The notes beneath the pieces were generated by a model that ran no database searches, was not told where the DNA came from, and saw only the letters and a program-made list of their open reading frames with translations. Positions 53,121 through 62,282 of a stretch of 62,282 bases of DNA are shown one piece after another (positions within the stretch are counted from its first letter, which is position 1; the number at the start of each line of letters is the position of its first letter). The DNA lies in the NCBI RefSeq assembly GCF_001667775.1, contig NZ_LZJI01000004.1, positions 1-62,282 of the forward strand, given 5' to 3'. A program made the translations under genes and the position numbers. This stretch comes from Mycobacterium sp. E1747 (GTDB taxonomy: Bacteria > Actinomycetota > Actinomycetes > Mycobacteriales > Mycobacteriaceae).

Positions 53121-54374
53121 GTGGCAGAGCGATTCGTGGTGACCGGCGGCAACCGGTTGTCCGGCGAAGTCGCGGTGGGGGGCGCCAAGAACAGCGTGCT
53201 CAAGCTGATGGCCGCGGCGCTGTTGGCCGAAGGCACCAGCACCATCACCAACTGCCCCGACATCCTCGATGTGCCGTTGATGGCCGAGGTGTTGCGTGGC
53301 CTGGGCGCCACCGTCGAGCTCGACGGCGACATCGCCCGAATCACCTCGCCCGACGAGCCGAAATACGACGCCGACTTTGCGGCGGTGCGACAGTTCCGGG
53401 CGTCGGTCTGTGTGCTCGGGCCGCTGGTCGGCCGGTGCAAGCGGGCGCGGGTCGCGCTCCCGGGCGGCGACGCGATCGGGTCTCGGCCGCTGGACATGCA
53501 TCAGGCGGGCCTGCGCCAACTGGGCGCGCAGTGCAACATCGAGCACGGCTGCGTTGTCGCCCAGGCCGAAACGTTGCGCGGCGCGGAGATCCAGCTCGAG
53601 TTCCCGTCGGTGGGAGCCACCGAGAACATCCTGATGGCCGCCGTGCTGGCCGAGGGAGTCACCACGATCCACAACGCCGCGCGCGAACCCGACGTCGTGG
53701 ACCTGTGCACCATGCTGAATCAGATGGGCGCGCAGGTCGAAGGTGCCGGTTCGCCGACGATGACCATCACCGGCGTCCCGCGGCTGCACCCCACCGAGCA
53801 CCGCGTGATCGGCGACCGCATCGTTGCCGCCACCTGGGGGATCGCCGCCGCGATGACCCGCGGCGACATCTCGGTGACGGGCGTCGACCCGGCCCACCTT
53901 CAGGTAGTGCTGCACAAGCTGCACGACGCCGGCGCGACGGTCACCCAAACGGACAACAGCTTTCGGATCACCCAGTACGAGCGCCCCAAGGCCGTCAATG
54001 TCGCCACCCTGCCGTTCCCCGGGTTTCCCACCGACCTGCAGCCGATGGCGATCGCGCTGGCGTCGATCGCGGACGGGACCTCGATGATCACGGAAAACGT
54101 CTTCGAGGCGCGTTTCCGTTTCGTCGAAGAAATGATCCGGCTGGGTGCCGACGCCCGTACGGACGGCCACCATGCCGTCGTCCGAGGCCTGCCGCAATTG
54201 TCCAGCGCCCCGGTGTGGTGTTCCGATATCCGGGCCGGCGCCGGCCTGGTGCTCGCGGGGCTCGTCGCCGACGGTGACACCGAGGTCCACGACGTCTTCC
54301 ACATCGATCGCGGCTACCCGTTGTTCGTCGAAAACCTGGCGATTTTGGGAGCGGAGATCGAGCGGGTAGAGTAA
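53121..54374 (+). CDS. murA: UDP-N-acetylglucosamine 1-carboxyvinyltransferase
   Basis: A 417-residue enzyme for the first committed step of peptidoglycan synthesis. The active-site loop reads [12 protein letters not shown], with Asp117 where most bacteria have Cys; this is the known mycobacterial change that gives fosfomycin resistance. Start GTG 53121. The gene lies directly upstream of the rrn operon and in mycobacteria its promoter can also feed rRNA synthesis. Confidence 0.96.
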   Translation: MAERFVVTGGNRLSGEVAVGGAKNSVLKLMAAALLAEGTSTITNCPDILDVPLMAEVLRGLGATVELDGDIARITSPDEPKYDADFAAVRQFRASVCVLGPLVGRCKRARVALPGGDAIGSRPLDMHQAGLRQLGAQCNIEHGCVVAQAETLRGAEIQLEFPSVGATENILMAAVLAEGVTTIHNAAREPDVVDLCTMLNQMGAQVEGAGSPTMTITGVPRLHPTEHRVIGDRIVAATWGIAAAMTRGDISVTGVDPAHLQVVLHKLHDAGATVTQTDNSFRITQYERPKAVNVATLPFPGFPTDLQPMAIALASIADGTSMITENVFEARFRFVEEMIRLGADARTDGHHAVVRGLPQLSSAPVWCSDIRAGAGLVLAGLVADGDTEVHDVFHIDRGYPLFVENLAILGAEIERVE

Positions 54375-54385
54375 CCAAAGTCAGT

Positions 54386-54418
54386 GCCCCGCAGGGGCGG
54401 TCGCCACACCAGGCGACC
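54386..54418 (+). terminator. Two adjacent hairpins after murA
   Basis: Stems gcccc/ggggc (54386-54398) and ggtcgcc/ggcgacc (54399-54418) stand back to back, 11 bases after the murA stop and just before the first rrn promoter. There is no T-run; they may be a weak terminator or an insulating structure. Confidence 0.4.
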
Positions 54419-54431
54419 GACACCCGGGCGC

Positions 54432-54461
54432 TTGACTCCCTCGCTGGATTGGTACTAGCCT
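54432..54461 (+). promoter_or_regulatory. rrn promoter, upstream copy
   Basis: TTGACT (54432-54437), 18-base spacer, TAGCCT (54456-54461). It is a diverged duplicate of the promoter 76 bases downstream. Confidence 0.75.
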
Positions 54462-54507
54462 GGCACGGCTGCTCCCGAAACGGTCTCTGGAAGACCAAAA
54501 CTGGGAG

Positions 54508-54537
54508 TTGACTCCACTGCCGGACTTGTATTAAGCT
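54508..54537 (+). promoter_or_regulatory. rrn promoter, downstream copy
   Basis: TTGACT (54508-54513), 18-base spacer, TAAGCT (54532-54537). Layout and flanking sequence match the M. tuberculosis rrn promoter, which also uses TTGACT and an 18-base gap. Confidence 0.82.
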
Positions 54538-54740
54538 GGCAGGGTTGCCCCAAAACGGGCGAAACAAGTGTTGTTTGAGAACTCAATAGTGTGTTTGGTC
54601 TTTTTATTTTGTTGTTGTTTTTTTGGCCATACCTAGCACTCCCCGTGTGTGGGTATGGCAATTTTTGATGCCAGTTATTTGGTGTCTTTTTGTTAGGTCA
54701 GATTTTCTCTGATTTGAATTCACCTCGTTCTGCGAGGAGA
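54538..54740 (+). promoter_or_regulatory. rrn leader with antitermination/processing elements
   Basis: The leader carries the conserved mycobacterial motif ttgtttgagaactcaat (54571-54587), which is boxA-like and also pairs with the 16S-23S spacer. A hairpin gccatacc/ggtatggc lies at 54626-54659 within a T-rich region. Confidence 0.75.
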
Positions 54741-59656
<4,916 letters not shown>

Positions 59657-59745
59657 AATCGCAACCACTGTTCAGTCCCAGCGACTATTCGTCGCAGGGA
59701 CGCTCTGAACACCACACCCCCCACCGAAACCAAATTTAAATAGAG

Positions 59746-59860
59746 TTACGGCGGCCACAGCGACAGGGAAACGCCCGGTCCCATTCCGAACCCGGAAGCT
59801 AAGCCTGTCAGCGCCGATGATACTGCCCATCCGGGTGGAAAAGTAGGACACCGCCGAACA
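59746..59860 (+). rRNA. rrf: 5S ribosomal RNA
   Basis: 115 bases from ttacggcggcc to ccgccgaaca, with the 5' and 3' ends complementary. It closes the rrs-rrl-rrf operon. Confidence 0.96.
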
Positions 59861-59864
59861 TACA

Positions 59865-59896
59865 CAAAAACACCCCCGGCAACGGGGGTGTTTTTG
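59865..59896 (+). terminator. Intrinsic terminator of the rrn operon
   Basis: A 14-bp stem (caaaaacacccccg with cgggggtgtttttg) closed by a GCAA (GNRA) tetraloop, with TTTTTG on the 3' arm, starts 5 bases after 5S. The A-run on the left arm would let it work in both directions, also serving ogt on the other strand. Confidence 0.93.
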
Positions 59897-59919
59897 CATT
59901 TCCCGGTTACGACGAATTC

Positions 59920-60423
59920 CTAGTCAAACAGAGTCAAAGCCGCATTCGCCGATACGCGTTTCTTTTCCAACGCGAGCAGCATTCGCTTGCGGTCGAGGCC
60001 ACCGCCGTATCCGGTAAGGCTTCCGTTGGCGCCGATGACGCGATGACAGGGAACCACAATCGCGATCGGATTGTGGCCATTCGCGAGTCCCACGGCGCGC
60101 GCGGAACCGGGGGCGCCGATTTGTTCCGCGATCTCTCCGTAGGACCTGGTCTCGCCATAAGGAATTGTTTGAAGCGCCTTCCACACGCGCCGCTGAAATT
60201 CGGAGCCCCGCAGCTCGAAGGTAAAATCGAAATCGGTGAGCTCGCCGGCGAAATAGGCGTTCAATTGGTCGGTGGCCTCGTTGAACGCCGCGGCATTCGG
60301 CGCCCAACCGGTGCGGCTGGGTTCGTAGGTCTGGTCGACCATCCGAAGCATGGTCAGAACCGAGTCCTGACCGGCTAGGGTCAACGGCCCGATCGGGCTG
60401 TCGATGGTGCGGTACTCGATCAT
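59920..60423 (-). CDS. ogt: Methylated-DNA--protein-cysteine methyltransferase Ogt
   Basis: A 167-residue suicide enzyme that removes alkyl groups from O6-alkylguanine. The acceptor cysteine is Cys126 in VVPCHRVIG; the DNA-binding helix region is RAVGLANGHNP. ATG 60423 overlaps the stop of the Ada-AlkA gene, so both are made together. Arg37, altered in some M. tuberculosis Beijing strains, is present here. Confidence 0.94.
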   Translation of the reverse strand: MIEYRTIDSPIGPLTLAGQDSVLTMLRMVDQTYEPSRTGWAPNAAAFNEATDQLNAYFAGELTDFDFTFELRGSEFQRRVWKALQTIPYGETRSYGEIAEQIGAPGSARAVGLANGHNPIAIVVPCHRVIGANGSLTGYGGGLDRKRMLLALEKKRVSANAALTLFD

Positions 60424-61919
60424 GCTGTCTCCTTTTGGGGCTCCTGTGGTGGCCATCGGTTAACCGGATGCTCGAGGGTGGTCCAGAGGTACTGGGTGGC
60501 GTAGGAGCGCCACGGGCGCCACCGGGCGCCGTGCGCGACCAGAGGCCGTTCGTCGGTCGGCAAGCCCAGCCGCTCGGCGGCCAACCGAAGCCCAAGGTCG
60601 GTGGCCGGGAAGGCATCCGGGTCACCAAGGCCGCGCATCGCGATCACCTCCGCGGTCCATGGGCCCACTCCGGGTAGCTGTAGCAATTGTCGGCGGGCGG
60701 CCTCCCAGTCGCTCCCACTGTCGAGGACGATATTGCCGTCGGCGAGGGCGGCGACCAATGCGCTCACCGTTCGTTGTCGGGTTTTGGGGACGGCCAGGTG
60801 GATGGGGTCGATCTCCGCGAGTTGTTCCACGGACGGGAAGGTATGCGTCAGCCCGCCGTCGGGGTCGGCGATCGGCTGCCCGTAGGCCGCGACCAGGCGG
60901 CCGGCGTGGGTTCGGGCCGCCTTGGTAGACACCTGCTGGCCCAGCACTGCGCGCAAGGCCAGCTCGGCCTCGTCGACGGTGCGTGGAATGCGTTGTCCGG
61001 GAGCCTTTCCCACGGCCGGACGCAGGCTCGCGTCGCCGGACAGCGCGTCGTCCACCGCTTGGGGATCGGCGTCGAGGTCCAGGAGCCGGCGGCAGCGGGC
61101 GATCGCGGTGGTGAGGTCGCGAAAGTCGTCGAGCACCAGCGCGCAGCGGACGTGATCGACGGCCGGGGTGAGTGCGACAACTGCGCTGCCGAACGAGAGA
61201 CGCAGGCTGCGTCGATACGCACCGTCGCGGATCTCCTCGCAGCCGGGCACGGCGGCGGCGGCCAGGTGGCCGAAGACGCCCTCATAGGCAAACGGAGTGC
61301 GGACCGGCAATCGCAGGCACACCGCCCCCGGCGAAGCGGTGCCGGTCCCGGCGCGGACCGCCGCCCGCCGGCGCAGTTCCGTCGGTGTGGTTTCGAAGAC
61401 CGAGCGCACGGTGTCGTTGAACTGCCGGATGCTGGAGAACCCCGACGCGAACGCAATGTCCCCGAATGGCAGCTCCGTGGTCTCGACAAGCAGCCGGGCC
61501 GTCTGCGCCCGCTGGGCGCGGGCCAGTGCGAGCGGGCCGGCCCCGACCTCGGCCTGCAATAGCCTCTCCAGCTGGCGGGTGGTGTAGCCGAGGTGCGCCG
61601 CCAGGCCGCCGACGCCGTCGCGATCCACCGTCCCGTCGGCGATCAAACGCATCGTCCGCGCGACGACGTCGCCCCGCACATTCCATTCCGGCGACCCGGG
61701 CGAGGCGTCGGGGCGGCAACGCTTACACGCCCGGAATCCGGCCCGCTGGGCGGCGGCCGCGGTCGGATAGAAGCGCACGTTGCGCGCAAACGGCGGCCGA
61801 ACCGGGCAGCTGGGCCGGCAATAGATCCGGGTGGTCAGCACCGCCGTGACGAACCAGCCGTCGAACCGGGCGTCCTTGGACTGGACGGCGCGGTAGCAGC
61901 GTTCGAAGTCGTCGTGCAC
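60420..61919 (-). CDS. alkA: Ada-AlkA fusion: methylphosphotriester sensor, AraC regulator and 3-methyladenine DNA glycosylase
   Basis: A 499-residue fusion. Residues 1-75 form the Ada zinc domain with Cys34, Cys38, Cys65 and Cys68 (Cys34 is the methyl acceptor). Residues about 85-185 are an AraC helix-turn-helix pair. The C-terminal half is an AlkA glycosylase with the helix-hairpin-helix LPGVGPWTAEV and catalytic Asp in FPATDLG. GTG 61919 gives MHDDFERCYR, the known Rv1317c start. The adaptive response to alkylation is thus controlled and carried out by one protein plus ogt. Confidence 0.94.
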   Translation of the reverse strand: MHDDFERCYRAVQSKDARFDGWFVTAVLTTRIYCRPSCPVRPPFARNVRFYPTAAAAQRAGFRACKRCRPDASPGSPEWNVRGDVVARTMRLIADGTVDRDGVGGLAAHLGYTTRQLERLLQAEVGAGPLALARAQRAQTARLLVETTELPFGDIAFASGFSSIRQFNDTVRSVFETTPTELRRRAAVRAGTGTASPGAVCLRLPVRTPFAYEGVFGHLAAAAVPGCEEIRDGAYRRSLRLSFGSAVVALTPAVDHVRCALVLDDFRDLTTAIARCRRLLDLDADPQAVDDALSGDASLRPAVGKAPGQRIPRTVDEAELALRAVLGQQVSTKAARTHAGRLVAAYGQPIADPDGGLTHTFPSVEQLAEIDPIHLAVPKTRQRTVSALVAALADGNIVLDSGSDWEAARRQLLQLPGVGPWTAEVIAMRGLGDPDAFPATDLGLRLAAERLGLPTDERPLVAHGARWRPWRSYATQYLWTTLEHPVNRWPPQEPQKETA

Positions 61920-62106
61920 GCTTGTAAGACTTACACCCGCCCGGTGACAACACTGGCGGAAAAGCGACATGGCAGTGGGTCACCGCAATCCCAGATCATC
62001 CCCACTGCCCGGCTCCCAATTCTTCCAACCCAAGACGACGAGCTTGTGCAACTCGCGGAGGCGTCGGCGCTATACCTGATTCAACTACTACCCCGGCGAC
62101 CGTTGA
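61920..62106. other. Upstream region of alkA, no gene recognised
   Basis: 187 bases between the alkA start and a doubtful small frame. It should hold the alkA-ogt promoter, perhaps with an Ada binding site, but I cannot point to a convincing -35/-10 pair. Confidence 0.4.
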
Positions 62107-62280
62107 TTGATTGCGCTCGTAGCCGGTTACGGGGCGGGAGGGGTTCCGACGCAGACGCCGCCGGCGCAGGCCCCCGCGCCGCCGGGTCCGGCGGACGCCC
62201 CCGCGCCCGGCACACCCGCGCTCGCCCCGCCGAGACCGCCGACGCATCCTGACGGATTGATTTCCGACCCGAGCGAGTAA
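62107..62280 (+). CDS. Possible small proline-rich protein or tail of a broken gene
   Basis: A 57-codon frame from TTG 62107 to TAA 62278-62280 reads LIALVAGYGAGG, then a Pro/Ala-rich run (TQTPPAQAPAPPG and similar) and ends DGLISDPSE. Codon third positions are GC-rich as in real mycobacterial genes, and the composition is typical of exported Pro-rich tails. An in-frame stop lies directly upstream, and there is no ribosome site, so the N terminus may have been lost by a frameshift. Confidence 0.3.
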   Translation: MIALVAGYGAGGVPTQTPPAQAPAPPGPADAPAPGTPALAPPRPPTHPDGLISDPSE

Positions 62281-62282
62281 TG

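Overview
The window is high-GC, heavily Rho-dependent-looking DNA from a slow-growing Mycobacterium. Most of the gene order follows the block that in M. tuberculosis runs from Rv1273c through lprB, lprC, Rv1276c, Rv1277, Rv1278, oppABCD, canA, cysD, cysNC, Rv1287, argS, lysA, thrA, thrC, thrB, rho, rpmE, prfA, prmC, Rv1301, wecA, the atp operon, Rv1312, Rv1314c, murA, the rrn operon, ogt and alkA. The 16S gene has a short helix 18, as in the M. simiae group, together with an M. scrofulaceum-like first hypervariable region. This suggests an M. simiae-complex or M. parascrofulaceum-like species, but that species-level reading is from memory and is weak.

Layout. 1-853: broken 5' part of an ABC exporter, ending in a perfect fold-back (1-227) that looks like a contig-end or chimeric artefact. 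1037-2647: two lipoproteins and a SixA-like phosphatase. 2672-4051: an inserted DUF222/HNH (13E12-type) gene. 4236-8005: a metallophosphoesterase and SMC-like ATPase pair resembling SbcD/SbcC. 8083-9327: an alpha/beta hydrolase where M. tuberculosis has Rv1279. 9314-14709: oppBCDA on the minus strand. 14877-18934: carbonic anhydrase, sulfate activation (cysD, cysNC) and an Rrf2 regulator, with a decayed thioesterase fragment between canA and cysD.

18938-30437 is a variable stretch: two VOC proteins, an LLM oxidoreductase, a 56-bp tandem palindromic repeat, a K+ channel-like protein with two RCK regions, a TPR protein, a Nudix hydrolase, a DUF732 secreted protein, two more exported proteins, a deleted DDN-like nitroreductase remnant, two alpha/beta hydrolases, an unusual condensation-like/GNAT fusion, and tRNA-Arg(CCG). 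Only the DUF732 gene and the tRNA are obviously shared with the M. tuberculosis locus.

30553-36988 is the arginyl-tRNA synthetase, lysine and threonine biosynthesis run, mostly with overlapping stop/start codons. It is followed by rho (with a lineage-specific Lys-Ser-Asp repeat tract), rpmE, prfA, prmC, a TsaC-like protein and wecA. 43860-52327 is the complete F1Fo-ATP synthase operon atpI-B-E-F-H-A-G-D-C plus a DUF2550 gene. 52343-54374 carries the PduO-type cobalamin adenosyltransferase and murA; no IS1557 copy is present here. 54375-59896 holds tandem rrn promoters, leader, 16S, spacer, 23S, 5S and a strong terminator. The window ends with ogt and the Ada-AlkA fusion on the minus strand and a small proline-rich reading frame of doubtful status.

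The most unusual items are the condensation/GNAT fusion, the 56-bp palindromic repeat, the short repeat that inserted in frame into two genes, the duplicated rrn promoter, the Rho repeat tract, and the fold-back at the left edge.
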